Positions 52,975 to 62,647 of a stretch of 64,000 nucleotides of DNA are shown here, piece by piece. Position 1 is the first letter of the stretch; each line of letters opens with the position of its first letter. The position numbers and the translations under genes are program-made. This DNA is from Agrypnia vestita. Its lineage: Eukaryota; Arthropoda; Insecta; Trichoptera; Phryganeidae. The DNA lies in assembly GCA_016648135.1 (NCBI GenBank), contig JADDOH010010285.1:52585-116584 (forward strand), in the 5' to 3' direction. A model generated the notes under the pieces. That model searched no databases and was not told the DNA's origin. It worked only from the letters and a program-made list of their open reading frames with translations.

Positions 52975-53060
52975 CTTGACTAAGAGACTATTGGCCCTGA
53001 AACATATTGATAATTTAATAAATAGTGGTTTTATACAAAGTGTTTAGTTTTTATTATTAT
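52975..53060 (+). mobile_element. PLE lineage B tail fragment
   Basis: ACTATTGGCCCTGAAACATA, TTGATAATTTAATAAATAGT and GGTTTTATACAAAGTGTTTA keep the 3' half of the hammerhead-like core plus the tail. The CTGATGA half is missing. Confidence 0.6.
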
Positions 53061-53194
53061 TTATTACCTTGAAAGGCTTCATGGTCGTGTATGTGCACAA
53101 AATAAAATAAAAATGCAATCAATGTTTTAATTCAAATAAATATACTTGGAATAATAATGCAGTATACCTATCTATTTAGCATAAACTACATTTA

Positions 53195-53425
53195 CTATCA
53201 TTTCATTGCCACTACAGAGGGCATCTCTCCTTACATACTAGTATAAACGGGGTTCCCCCCGTGTCATCCGGTCAAGTAATGGAGACGACAGCTCGGCTTT
53301 AGTGCCAATAGAATCCCAATAGAATTGTTCTGCGGTCGAATAAGACATTACTTGTATGGAGGCCATTTGGTCAAGATGGACCATTAAGCGGACCTTGAGG
53401 TACCCCGTAAGCGCCGGAATTACGA
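53195..53425. other. Island, candidate regulatory element
   Basis: AACGGGGTTCCCCCCGTGTC, GGAGACGACAGCTCGGC and TACCCCGTAAGCGCCGGAAT in a unique repeat-free block. It contains a small direct repeat CCAATAGAAT(C/T). No coding. Confidence 0.35.
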
Positions 53426-53689
53426 GAACTTTGATTTAGAGCTTTTTCTTCCGTCGATACTTCTACTCTTTTAATGATATTTTCAGCTAACCTAACTTGT
53501 TGAACTTTGGAGATATTTAAAAGTCACATTAGATCATTGTAATCAGAGAAAACTCACGCAAAGATTACAGTATTCTAATCGCTTTCGCCTGTGTTACGGA
53601 TAGGAGGTATTCATAATTGTAGGTAAATCAACAACACCTTCTCATTTGTGTTTTCTGTGTCATTTTATCATGTGTTTTGGAAACCATTG

Positions 53690-53840
53690 TAGGGTCCATA
53701 TCAGGATAAAGTAATGGTGATGATAGATCTTGCAACGGAATCCGGAACGATGACTAGAAAGATATTATAAATACGACAAAACACCCCAGAAAACTCAAAC
53801 CAGAAGATTCTGAACGGCCATGAAAACCTGACAACATTTT
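53690..53840 (+). mobile_element. PLE lineage C tail, partly inverted
   Basis: GGAAACCATTGTAGGGTCCA then TATCAGG is an inverse hammerhead-like half. It is followed in direct orientation by GATGATAGATCTTGCAACGG, CGGAACGATGACTAGAAAG, CCCAGAAAACTCAAACCAGA and TTCTGAACGGCCATGAAAAC. The two orientations face each other as at 11214 and 27897. Confidence 0.65.
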
Positions 53841-54374
53841 TAAATTAACGTCACAACCATACGTTTGTTAGCCTTTGAATTTATTCTTCTGTCTTCTACT
53901 TCATCGTTACCTTTTCCTATTTATTTATGATCTTTGATGTCCTTTACGATGTTTGATCACCAGGTTGCTTGTGGTATTCCTTGTCATCTTCTGGCAGTAT
54001 GTAATTTTTACAATGTTTTTGACTGTGTGATCGCCTAGTCTCCTCATGTGTGGTCATACAATTTTATCATGTCTTCTCTCATCTTACGATCAATATCACC
54101 TTTGTTTGAAGAATTTATTGAGTGCTGTATGCACAACCGAAGTTGTTAAAATTAAAATTGACGTTAAATTAGTTATTAAACAAATTAATTTATAAACTGT
54201 TTACGCTTTATTTGATTTACTATAACAGCATATGCTATGATAAGAGTTGGTTTTAATTCAAGCCATGATTATGTATATGTCAAAACAAATCACATATAAT
54301 GTTACTTTATTTTACATTCATTTAATCTGTTTATGAACTGAGAATAAGAATAAAAATAATTATTCCAAATCGGT
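53841..54374. other. Mixed stretch, possible very old LINE DNA
   Basis: The region 53930-54100, read on the minus strand, gives short stretches such as MRRLGDHTVKNIVK. They vaguely resemble LINE C-terminal blocks but are too degraded to call. Confidence 0.25.
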
Positions 54375-54445
54375 ATTGTACGGCCGAATGGTTAAGAAAC
54401 CCATCTCTTTCAATAGAGATCAAGAGTTCAAATCCCATAAATTGT
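54375..54445 (+). repeat. tRNA-like sequence, not a functional tRNA
   Basis: CGGCCGAATGGTTAAGAAAC looks like an A box of a Ser/Leu-type tRNA, ATCTCTTTCAATAGAGAT forms an anticodon-like hairpin, and GAGTTCAAATCCC is B-box-like. The acceptor arms do not pair, so this is a pseudo-tRNA or SINE head. Confidence 0.4.
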
Positions 54446-54537
54446 TAATCTTACAAAAACTTTGAAGTTCTATCTTCGTTCTCAAGAGCTTTGGACATGT
54501 TTTCATTCTCAAAATTTCATTTGAAACGTACTTGTTT

Positions 54538-54665
54538 GCTTTGGTGGCTAAGATGTTCACGTACCGTTCGACCCTCATACTGGGAGATCACAAGTTAGTC
54601 CAATTCTTAAACATACGCTTAGCTCCTTAAATAGTAAATCTATTGACGTGTTAACAAGAAAACGT
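54538..54665 (+). mobile_element. tRNA-derived SINE, copy 5, degraded
   Basis: TTGGTGGCTAAGATGTTCAC (A box region), CGTTCGACCC (B box), then CAAGTTAGTCCAATTCTTAA and ACGCTTAGCTCCTTAAATAG, matching the SINE body at lower identity than the other copies. Confidence 0.6.
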
Positions 54666-54991
54666 GTATGTAAGCGTTGTTCACCAAAACTTATATTTTT
54701 AACAAGTATTATGAATGTGGTCGTTGGTAAAGTCCGACCGCAAATCGACGTTTTATATCGGAATGAAATGATCTCCATAAATTTTGCGCAATGGACCATA
54801 ATCTTTATGATGCATGTAATCGACGCTTTGCCGAATGGATGCGTATTTTATATCAGTATTCAATTATACCATATAGGACTGGAGACCATTATTCCCGCAG
54901 ATTCGTCGTTCAAAAATCAAAATAAAATTAACTTGCCTTTATATTTTTTCATTATATCCCTTGTACCAGGAACGTGCAGTTGTTACATTTA

Positions 54992-55180
54992 AGCATACAA
55001 GTCTCACGGAGCCGAATCTATTTATGTGGAAAGAGTGTATGAAGTCTTTATTGGGAGGCTTGTGGCTTAGGACCTGGATGTGCTAACTTAAGTGATCACT
55101 TTACATAATGCAACGTTAACCGATTCCACCATAAGAACATCTACACATTATCCCATTTTTGAAAGTTGTATAGATACATA
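54992..55180. mobile_element. Family A MITE, second subtype, half copy
   Basis: CAAGTCTCACGGAGCCGAAT, GTGATCACTTTACATAATGC, AACGTTAACCGATTCCACCA and AGAACATCTACACATTATCC. Same interior type as 52537-52695. Confidence 0.7.
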
Positions 55181-55264
55181 TTCTAAATTAGTTTCTTTCA
55201 TTTATTCATGGAAAGGACTATAGATGTCTATAACATAGTGCGTTCGAACTGATTCCGCCTTTTT

Positions 55265-55500
55265 ATACGAGACACGTTGGTTTTTCGAATTTCCAAGATT
55301 ATGCATTTCTTATTTTTGCGAGAATGTTCCCGTCGCTTCCAGATAGGTCCAGACAATCCCGAATCCGAATGTTATTGATAATTCCAGAGTGTTGTGGGGC
55401 GTTCTAGAGTATTCTATAGCGTTGTTCCAAAGTGAGATATTACAAGGGATTCGGACAGTGCACAATTCCTTATTTTTACCATTTCGTTAAAATATATACA
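55265..55500 (+). repeat. Family N repeat with heat-shock-element-like words, copy 1
   Basis: GAATGTTCCCGTCGCTTCCA, ATAATTCCAGAGTGTTGTGG, TTCTAGAGTATTC (55403-55415), GTTGTTCCAAAGTGA and ACAATTCCTTATTTTTACCA recur in order at 59190-59405. TTC..GAG..TTC is a near match to a three-unit heat-shock element (TTC..GAA..TTC). No coding or terminal repeats were found. Confidence 0.65.
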
Positions 55501-55592
55501 TTAAAAAGAATATTGCTTAATATTTCACTTTATAAATATTGAGGCATCATTATCTGATGCATAAACTATGCATACTATATCTTGGTAAAGAC

Positions 55593-55785
55593 TATAGATA
55601 TCTCAAGCAAAGTCCATTTGAATATATGAAAGAAACTTATTTATAGCATATGTATATAAAACTTTCAAAAAATTGATAATGTGTGGATGTTCTTAGGTAA
55701 GGTGGAATTGATGAACATTGCATTGTGTAAAGTGATCATTTAATTAAGCCAGCTCATAAAGGTCATAAGTCATGGACAACCCACA
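55593..55785. mobile_element. Family A MITE, second subtype, half copy
   Basis: ATAATGTGTGGATGTTCTTA, AACATTGCATTGTGTAAAGT and GATCATTTAATTAAGCCAGC run inverse to the copy at 54992-55180, about 420 bp away. The two could be the arms of one element split by the family N repeat lying between them. Confidence 0.7.
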
Positions 55786-55937
55786 GCGACTTTATATATA
55801 TGTTCGGCCGTTTTGATTCAGGTAATGCTATTTTAGAAATATTTTCATCCCAATATTAGAATTCGTTATACAACGTTATATAAATTTGTTTTGAAAATTT
55901 ATATTATTACATTTTTTTCAATAAGATCTATATGTCA

Positions 55938-56216
55938 AGTATATTATAGATGGGACATCTATAATTATAAGAGACGAAATTATACTTTTTATGGAAAAGT
56001 GGGTATAAAAGTCTTTGGGTGTTCATAGGGCTTACGACCTATCGTACGGTTGGCTTAAGTGATGACTTTACACATCGTTCACCATTTCACCCATGATAGA
56101 ATACCACATTCATCAAATATTTGAAAGTTGGAAGTTTAAGTTTTACAACCCGTATCATATGTATGTTGTAATTATCATTAGCGCATAAAAAACATAATTT
56201 CGTCTCTATGAGATAG
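55938..56216. mobile_element. Family A MITE, internally deleted complete copy
   Basis: Left end TAAGAGACGAAATTATACTT, TTTGGGTGTTCATAGGGCTT, ACGACCTATCGTACGGTTGG, TTCACCATTTCACCCATGAT. Then ACAACCCGTATCATATGTAT and the right end CATAATTTCGTCTCTATGAG. The right arm is cut to its last ~25 bp. Confidence 0.82.
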
Positions 56217-56754
56217 TGTGATAAGATCTATTCGTGTTTTCGCTGCATAATTTTGCAAGAAAATTAATTTGAATAATATTGCTAATTAATATGTGTACTT
56301 TCTATTGAATAAAGTGTGTTCTTACAAAGAAAAGTACGAGGTTCGACGAGAAGTAAGTTACGGCGACTTTTGAACCACAAATACTTGTGTTAATTAATTA
56401 TTAAATATTAATCGTTTGTTATTAAAGGCCGACTTTTCACCATCAATAATTATTTTAATTAATTTGTAATCAACAATGGTTGGGAAATGTGTTGAAGTAT
56501 GTGTGAATATGTGTTTGTGATCGGAGGGTGACCATGAATTTTCCATTGAAATACTTTACATAATATATTTATTAAAAAAAGTAGCTTCTAATACACTTAA
56601 TGCAAAACAAGTATATGTTTGCATTTCTTAAATATCTTAGTGACAAAAGTGGAGTGCGAAATCGGCACACGTTCTCAAGAGGTCCTCAAGAAATAGTTTA
56701 TTCCATTGGGACACCAATTTAAAAAATTAAAAAATATTTGTGATGTTAAAGTAA
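56217..56754. other. AT-rich stretch, nothing recognised
   Basis: A mixed block at 56640-56720 (GTGCGAAATCGGCACACG) is the only deviation. It may belong to the 5' flank or coding remnant of the following PLE. Confidence 0.35.
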
Positions 56755-56970
56755 ATGTATTGTTTAAGTAGCAATAATTATTCCAAATTGTCTAATCAAC
56801 TTTTAGAAATGGATCTTTATTTTGATATTAATGGGAGTTTACAAATTTCACATACTAATAATACAGGATTACAGTTGGATAAATTAGAAATTTTGAAAAT
56901 AAGAAAAGGTGTTAATAGTAAATTAATTATTGTAAATACCCAGGTCTTTTTGCTAATAGTTATCTTTTAA
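56755..56970 (+). pseudogene. PLE lineage B C-terminal coding remnant
   Basis: A 71-codon plus frame contains LSNQLLEMDLYFDIN, SLQISHTNNTGLQLDKLEI and LKIRKG. This follows the C-terminal PLE pattern (HLL...H......L.I....KG..L..LE..EI.K) seen more clearly at 7967-8251. The frame ends about 115 bp before the hammerhead-like core at 57084, so coding end and terminal repeat belong to one 5'-truncated element. Confidence 0.6.
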
Positions 56971-57059
56971 ATTTGTTTTCATATCAGTACTAAATTATTT
57001 ATTCATCTCCCATATTATATTTATTTTTCAATTTATTAATGTCTTTACTTCGATAATTT

Positions 57060-57180
57060 TTAATTTTTAGTATACGTTTTATCCTGATGAAAGGACCATT
57101 GGCCCCTAAATATGTCGGTATTTTCAACAAATAATTGGTGTAAATAAAATATATTTTTATTAATTATATTAAAAAATAAG
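57060..57180 (+). mobile_element. PLE lineage B terminal repeat with hammerhead-like core
   Basis: AGTATACGTTTTATCCTGATGA places CTGATGA at 57084-57090 (first 20 bases: AGTATACGTTTTATCCTGAT). Stem II GGACC-ATT-GGCCC has one mismatch. TAAA stands in place of GAAA, and ATGTC gives the GTC cleavage triplet at 57114-57116. GGTATTTTCAACAAATAATT follows. It is the only copy linked to its own coding remnant. Confidence 0.65.
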
Positions 57181-57379
57181 AACATTGACGAGAAATGTCT
57201 TCTACCAAATACCAAATACTTCTATCACATTTTTATATTAAATGTAAGTCCGGAATGATTTTCTCATTTTTATTGTGACGTTGATAGTACAAAACTTTCG
57301 AAAGATTGTGAACGCGAATATTTCATAAATCTTTTTTTATTTTACTGATCGAATTATTAAACTGTAATAAAAATTTTAG

Positions 57380-57625
57380 CAGGCCTCAAATCTTTACAGG
57401 GCCTGGAAATAATTGAGCGATTGAAGCGATTTATACATTAATGATTGTGTGCACCCTACAGAACCTCCGAGGGTTTCCCACGAGGTATGGTAAAGGTCAC
57501 CGCGAGTGACCCCTGACACACGTGCACGGGCACCGACATATTGTATTATATGCGCCCATCGCACTCCCATTGTTGTTATGCACTGCATCGGAATTATTGC
57601 TAAGTATAATGCACCAAATCAATAA
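57380..57625. other. Island, candidate regulatory element
   Basis: CTACAGAACCTCCGAGGG, AAAGGTCACCGCGAGTGACC (a nuclear-receptor-like AAGGTCA half site) and CACGTGCACGGGCACCGAC (with a CACGTG E box). Compact, unique and non-coding. Frames over it lack domains. Confidence 0.4.
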
Positions 57626-57786
57626 AACAAAACATAATGGCTTCGTCCGAAGGTGAAAATGTGTAAATTCATAATCAATTACACAGTTTTGCAACATTGA
57701 TGTAAAACGACTATATACTTTCGACTATTCCCAACTTAATAGATTTAAAAAATAATAATACCCGCATAAAATTATTTATAAAAATA

Positions 57787-58115
57787 TTCTTCTTCTTATT
57801 TTATTAGTTCCTTGATCTGTATTGACAGGTCAGTCTTGGTCTTGTGACGAGGACGTCCAGCTCTCTCTCCATCTCTTTGGTGGTCTCCCTGGCGCCTCTC
57901 TGGAATCCCGCGCATCACGGCTCTGGAAAGTCTTGTATGGTCCATTCTCTCGACATGGTCCCTCCAGAAACGCCTTTTCATCATACAATGTCTTGTATGT
58001 CGCAGGTTCTGCGGATTTCCGCATTGGGTACTCTCTCTGGGACTCTGGTAGTTCTGAGAAGGCGTTTAGTTCTCACCGTGTCCGCTCTTGCTTCAAAAGC
58101 GCTTTTATATAAAAA
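57787..58115 (-). pseudogene. LINE RT C-terminus remnant
   Basis: Minus-strand frames give FWRDHVERMDHTRLSRAV, PERRQGDHQRDGERAGRP and a final IQIKEL. This matches the (W.GHV.RM...R......GRR..GRP) block at the end of RTE/jockey-type reverse transcriptases. One frameshift links it to an upstream stretch PATYKTLYDEK. No catalytic RT motif remains. Overlapping plus frames (57822-58122) are antisense shadows. Confidence 0.75.
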
Positions 58116-58629
58116 TAATTAAACGTATATTTATGTATGTAATATGTAAACTCAAAAGTGCCAAATCAATAATTAATATGATGGAAGACAAAGAATACGG
58201 AAACAGATAATGAAAGGGTAGCAAGACAATAGAACTCAATCTTACATAAATACTTATATAAACAAGTTTGTTGACATATTATATCAGGCGATCAACCATT
58301 TCAATATTATGTTCAAATAATATTTACATTAGAATTTAGATTATTCGATTAAGTAATAATTAACCATTTAATAATAAATATATAAAATTAACTTTTTATT
58401 TACTAAATTAATTTTATATTAGATGTTTTGAAACTAAGTTTATTTCAGCAGGGTTAAAAACTAAACCTGGATATACAATTAAAAAAATACAAATATTCTA
58501 GTACCTACCTGATAAATATAAAATCATCAAATGTCAAATGTTCTTAAATGCAAAGTAAATTTTAATAAAAAAATAATGAAAGAAAGAAGAGCACAGTGTT
58601 TTTCAATGCAATTTTCAAAATAATTTAAC
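58116..58629. other. AT-rich stretch, nothing recognised
   Basis: No coding or repeat evidence. Confidence 0.45.
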
Positions 58630-58820
58630 CTTCAGGTTTTGGTGTCAGCAATGGATGGAAGCAGCCCAGTGAAGAGATCGGGTTGGTATGCTCTTGGGCC
58701 AGGGGAGGTTAATACCGATGTCCGGTTATAGGGCCAACCACGATGATTTGATTTTATGAAGGAGGCTCAGTAACTTAATGCCGTTAATATTGTCACCGTC
58801 ATGGCTTTGGAAACATTGGA
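58630..58820. other. Island, candidate regulatory element
   Basis: GGAAGCAGCCCAGTGAAGAG, CTTGGGCCAGGGGAGG and GTCCGGTTATAGGGCCAACC. Unique and repeat-free, without a coding frame. Confidence 0.35.
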
Positions 58821-59189
58821 AATTAAGTAACAATTAATTATTGAATAATTATTTTAATAAATTTTCAATTAATTTTAATAAATTATTTTAATAAAGTCAC
58901 TTAAACCGAAATAAATGTAACACTAGTCTTGAATACACACTATTGCGCAATTTATCACTTGTCTACAAACTCTGCATTATCGCTGGGTAATACTTTCGAG
59001 AAATTCCTGTTCAATGCAAGAATGTTCTGCACAAAAGAGACACTCCACTTAATGATCTGTCGCTTGGTTGACAACGCACGACGGTAACACTGTTTTCGCT
59101 ACGGTTCGCCGCTAATATCGCATCGGTAGAAACGTCAAAATAACATTGAAGTACCGCAGCCTGAACTCGCTATTTATCCGCAATAACTG
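58821..59189. other. Mixed stretch upstream of family N copy 2
   Basis: 58900-59160 is less AT-rich (GCGCAATTTATCACTTG, CGGTTCGCCGCTAATATCGC). TTCGAGAAATTCC at 59001 is another heat-shock-element-like word. It may be an extension of family N not kept in copy 1. Confidence 0.35.
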
Positions 59190-59405
59190 AATTTTCGAAT
59201 ACTCGAGAACATTTTTTTCATTTCTAGGGTTTAGGAGAAGGTTCCCATCGCTTCTAAGCTGTTTGAGGCATCTCCTGAATGTTGTGGATAATTCTAATAA
59301 TAGTGCTGTAGGGTGTTCCAGAGCATTCTACAGTGTTGTTCCAAAGTGACATATTACATTATTCCGAGAGTGTGCAATTCCTTATGTTTACCATTTCGTT
59401 ACACT
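59190..59405 (+). repeat. Family N repeat with heat-shock-element-like words, copy 2
   Basis: GAAGGTTCCCATCGCTTCTA, AATGTTGTGGATAATTCTAA, TTCCAGAGCATTC (59316-59328), AGTGTTGTTCCAAAGTGACA and GTGCAATTCCTTATGTTTAC. Same order as 55265-55500. Confidence 0.65.
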
Positions 59406-60721
59406 ATAAATGTTCCACGTCCATCCATTTATATATAGAATATCCACGTCCATCTACATCCATCGTGTTCAGTTTATTTTTATTCTTATTTTTCCTATTT
59501 CTGCCCTTACTTCCAAAAATCCATTACATGCCTCCAATTTTTCTTTAGGTGAAAATTATATTTAATTGACAACATAAGTATGAAAACTATGTAGGTAATG
59601 ATTACTAATATGTAAAATATTGCAATAGTTTTGAAAACCGAACAATTTATTTAAATTATATTTTCTTTGTTTCAGGTAAGTTCCACATTATTATGGATCT
59701 GTTTTAATAGTTTGGGGTAAGCCTTTAAAATAAGCAATCTGCTTCAAGAAATTAATTTTATTTTTTGTATTAATATGATCGAGCCACAAAATTTATGAAT
59801 AATATTGCTTTTGGCATCTGTAAAAAATAATTATTATTTAATGTGATATTTATTAATACTTTTTGTAATTAAAATGCTTAAATAAAAAAAGCCTCCAAAC
59901 ATTTTTCGAACGCTATTAAAAAGTTAAAAACTAAAATTCATTTAAAATATATTGAAAATATTTAAAAAATAATTAGATACATAAAAGTTATTTAAAGATA
60001 AATCATATAATTATTTATTTAAATTTCAGAAAAAAATTAAGCCATTAATAGTTTAATAATAATAATAATAAAAAAAAATTAAAAATTAAAAAAATAATAA
60101 AAAAAATAATAATAAACCAATAATATTTCGTAATTAAGTCACGTTAACTAAATAAGTAACCGTGGCTACCTACACATAAATTTTGTAAGCAATTTGTAAT
60201 CGTAACATAAAACAGGTAATGAAGTGAATACTGAATTGCAGAGGCGTGCAGTCAGTACTTTAAAATAAGTTGTACCTCTAAATAGAATTTCTATCAAATA
60301 AATCGAAATATATATTTTCTAACATGTCAACACAATTATTATCAAGCCATTTTAAAATATTATCCTAATATTCGAACACATAAAAATTTTAATATCTTTT
60401 TTTTCACTCATGCTTCAATGTACTGACTGAATACATTCGCTTAGTATAGGTACCTAGTTACAGTCTTTTATTATAATATTAGTTTTGTTGTTTGTTTAAC
60501 CTATTTTATTTAATATGTTATTACGGGAATATCCAAAAGGGTAGTTCCATATGAAACTAAATTTCATGAAAATATTTGTCAACACAATTAATTAATTAAT
60601 TAATACAAAGGAAAACAGCCAACACAATTTAAATTTCACACTTGATCTAGGCAGGCGATTATATTCTTAATGATAAACTTATTTTATTGTATTCTTTTCT
60701 TTTAAAGAAATTATATGTTTT
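59406..60721. other. Long AT-rich stretch, nothing recognised
   Basis: (AAT)n and A-rich simple sequence at 60050-60120. A TTAATTAATTAATTAATAC run lies near 60590. No coding evidence. Confidence 0.45.
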
Positions 60722-61125
60722 AAGCCATGTATTCACTAGGGGACAAATTGTCCCTCAACAGCACGCGCGGCATAGAGTCTACGTGACGTTGCAACGTCGT
60801 GCACTGTTCCGCGACCTCGCGCACAACATAGCGCGGCATTTCTACGTGCCGTGGCAACGTTGCCCCATGCGCACGGTACCCGACGTAACTCACGCAACAT
60901 CTGGCGGAGCGTCAGTAACCCGTGGTATTTTTTTACAATGAATACGCTGCGCTGTATCTGTCAAGATGACAATGCGGGGAAACGAAATAGTTCTCGAACT
61001 CATCGAGCTGTATCGATCGAAGATCGCATAGAATGTCCGGCCTTCTTTCTCTTTGTAGTTAATAATTTCGCATTCTCCTCTTTTTTCTCCTCTTACTTTT
61101 CGATAAACTCATTAACATAAACAGA

Positions 61126-61358
61126 TACGCGGCTATCATCATAACCTCATAGGGTGATATATTTCCGTGACGTCTGGAAAACAATAATTATTTGCAAAAA
61201 GGACCTTGTTTTTAATAATATTCAATTTACTACAGTAAAACCTCGTTAATTTGAAATTGCGACTCAAAAAAACATTTCGAATTGCGCGGAACCCCGTTTT
61301 CGCCAAATGAGATACCGCAGCTGTCATCCATAACCTCATCGGATGACATTTCCGCGAC
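61126..61358. repeat. Direct repeats flanking a nested segment
   Basis: GCGGCTATCATCATAACCTC then ATAGGGTGATATATTTCCGT (61126-61171) is repeated as CGCAGCTGTCATCCATAACC then TCATCGGATGACATTTCCGC (61313-61358). The pair brackets the pogo-like end at 61231. Confidence 0.7.
61231..61305 (+). mobile_element. pogo/Tigger-like terminus fragment
   Basis: TA followed by CAGTAAAACCTCGTTAATTT and GAAATTGCG is close to the CAGT.(G/A)AACCTCG..A termini of pogo-group Tc1/mariner elements, and the TA would be half of the target duplication. The other terminus is missing. Confidence 0.5.
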
Positions 61359-61739
61359 AAGATATGCGAGTCCCGGTGTGTACACGTCAAATGACCGCGT
61401 CATTGTCCCCGAAACATGAGCGTAGATGTTGATGCGACTTGTCGAGCGGAATGTTTCGCGATTTGTCCCCTAGTGAATACATGGCTTTACAGTTTTAAAG
61501 TTCTAAGACAGTTTTAAAATTCTTGATTGGTTTAACATAAATATATTAATAATAATTCAGAAGGTTGAATATTATATTGACTAAGATAAGGGTATCTAAC
61601 CCTGTAAGTAATAATACCTAAACTAATCTTATCATTAAGTAAAGAAAATATTTATCAATATTGTTTTTTCGGTATAACTACAAGTTTTTATTTGTTTAAA
61701 TATTATTGGTCCAATTTCATTATATCCATAGTTTCTACA

Positions 61740-62010
61740 TTCGTTTTAGCAATAGATAATGTTTTAGGTAATTCGCAAAATATGGAAGCGTGCCTGCTAA
61801 CGCAATGCTACCACCCACTTCCCGGGGGCTGTAAATTAGGGAGGTTTAAATTCGCGAACAAGTGAATAAGTTTGCGACATTAAATGCATTCGTCATCCGA
61901 ATCAAATCGTCATCAACCCTTCAGGGTACCCTGGCCTTTGAACTTCACAGGATTTCCTGTTCCTTTTGCTGAGGGGTTGATTTTTGCATAAGGAATAAAG
62001 ACGCACTTTA
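61740..62010. other. Island, candidate regulatory element
   Basis: CACCCACTTCCCGGGGGC, CTTCAGGGTACCCTGGCC and CGCGAACAAGTGAATAAG in a unique block, with ATTAGGG and ATTAAATGCATTC words. No coding. Confidence 0.35.
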
Positions 62011-62454
62011 AATCAATACGAATGAATGGCTGCGAAAAGTAATTTGTAATTTATTCGCACTTATTTTTTTCTGATGCAGTTGGAATACAGTATGTATTTC
62101 TGAGTTGTCTTCTGCGTGGGTTTAAGATTATAATAATGGTAATTCAAAATATATTTTTATGGCACTTAAATGTGTCGCAATATTGCCAAAATATTTGAGA
62201 TATCATATTATCTTTTTTTAAGTTTTAAGTGTTTTTTAACCTTTCGTGTCTACATCAATATATTTCCAGTCATGACCCAATCCATCTAGCTTCTTTTCAG
62301 TAGTGTAAAATCCACATCTTAAATGCTTCAACTTTCTGTAGCACTGTTTATGTAAAAGTTCATGCTACCATTCCATTTACCCTTCACAGATAATACTATT
62401 TAAGTGTATTCTTCAACTATATTTACACGCCATACTTATACCATTATAATAATA
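62011..62454. other. AT-rich stretch, nothing recognised
   Basis: No coding or repeat evidence. Confidence 0.45.
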
Positions 62455-62647
62455 CTAGCAGTAACCCCTCAAAAATGACGTTACTTTTACATGTCAGTTC
62501 CTGAGGAATAAGTATTGAATTATTTCGGTAAAAAAAAATTCGTAAAAAAAATTCGAAAAAAAATATTTACTATAAATAAGTTTCAGGCGTTACACGAAGT
62601 TACGCGGACGGACGGACAGACAGACAATGAAATTATTATGGTTGGGA
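62455..62647 (-). mobile_element. Family E non-autonomous Helitron, 193 bp
   Basis: On the minus strand it starts A|TCCCAACCATAATAATTTCA, has GTCTGTCTGTCCGTCCG and CGTAACTTCGTGTAACGCC, and ends in GTAACGTCATTTTTGAGGGG then TTACTGCTAG|T. It is the shortest and best-bounded copy of the family. The 121-codon plus frame at 62515-62880 starts inside it and is spurious. Confidence 0.78.

Larger units (their letters stand above)
60722..61487. mobile_element. 766-bp TIR transposon with CpG-rich interior
   Basis: AAGCCATGTATTCACTAGGG then GACAAAT at the left is exactly mirrored by ATTTGTCCCCTAGTGAATAC then ATGGCTT at the right, giving perfect 27-bp inverted termini. The interior is CpG-rich (GCACGCGCGGCATAG, CGACCTCGCGCACAAC) and carries two 45-bp direct repeats and a nested pogo-like end. 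No transposase is encoded; the frames at 60687-61120 and 61139-61390 have no domain. Flanking bases do not show an unambiguous target duplication (TTTT versus TACA), so the superfamily stays open. Confidence 0.85.

Noticed and set aside
53930..54100. LINE C-terminal relic on the minus strand
   Set aside because: Only faint pattern (MRRLGDHTVKNIVK); too degraded to claim.
54375..54445. tRNA-Ser/Leu gene
   Set aside because: A and B boxes are present but the acceptor stem does not pair and the T arm is degenerate.
54648..54992. 114-codon plus-strand frame
   Set aside because: Begins in a degraded SINE tail, no domain, ends at a family A copy.
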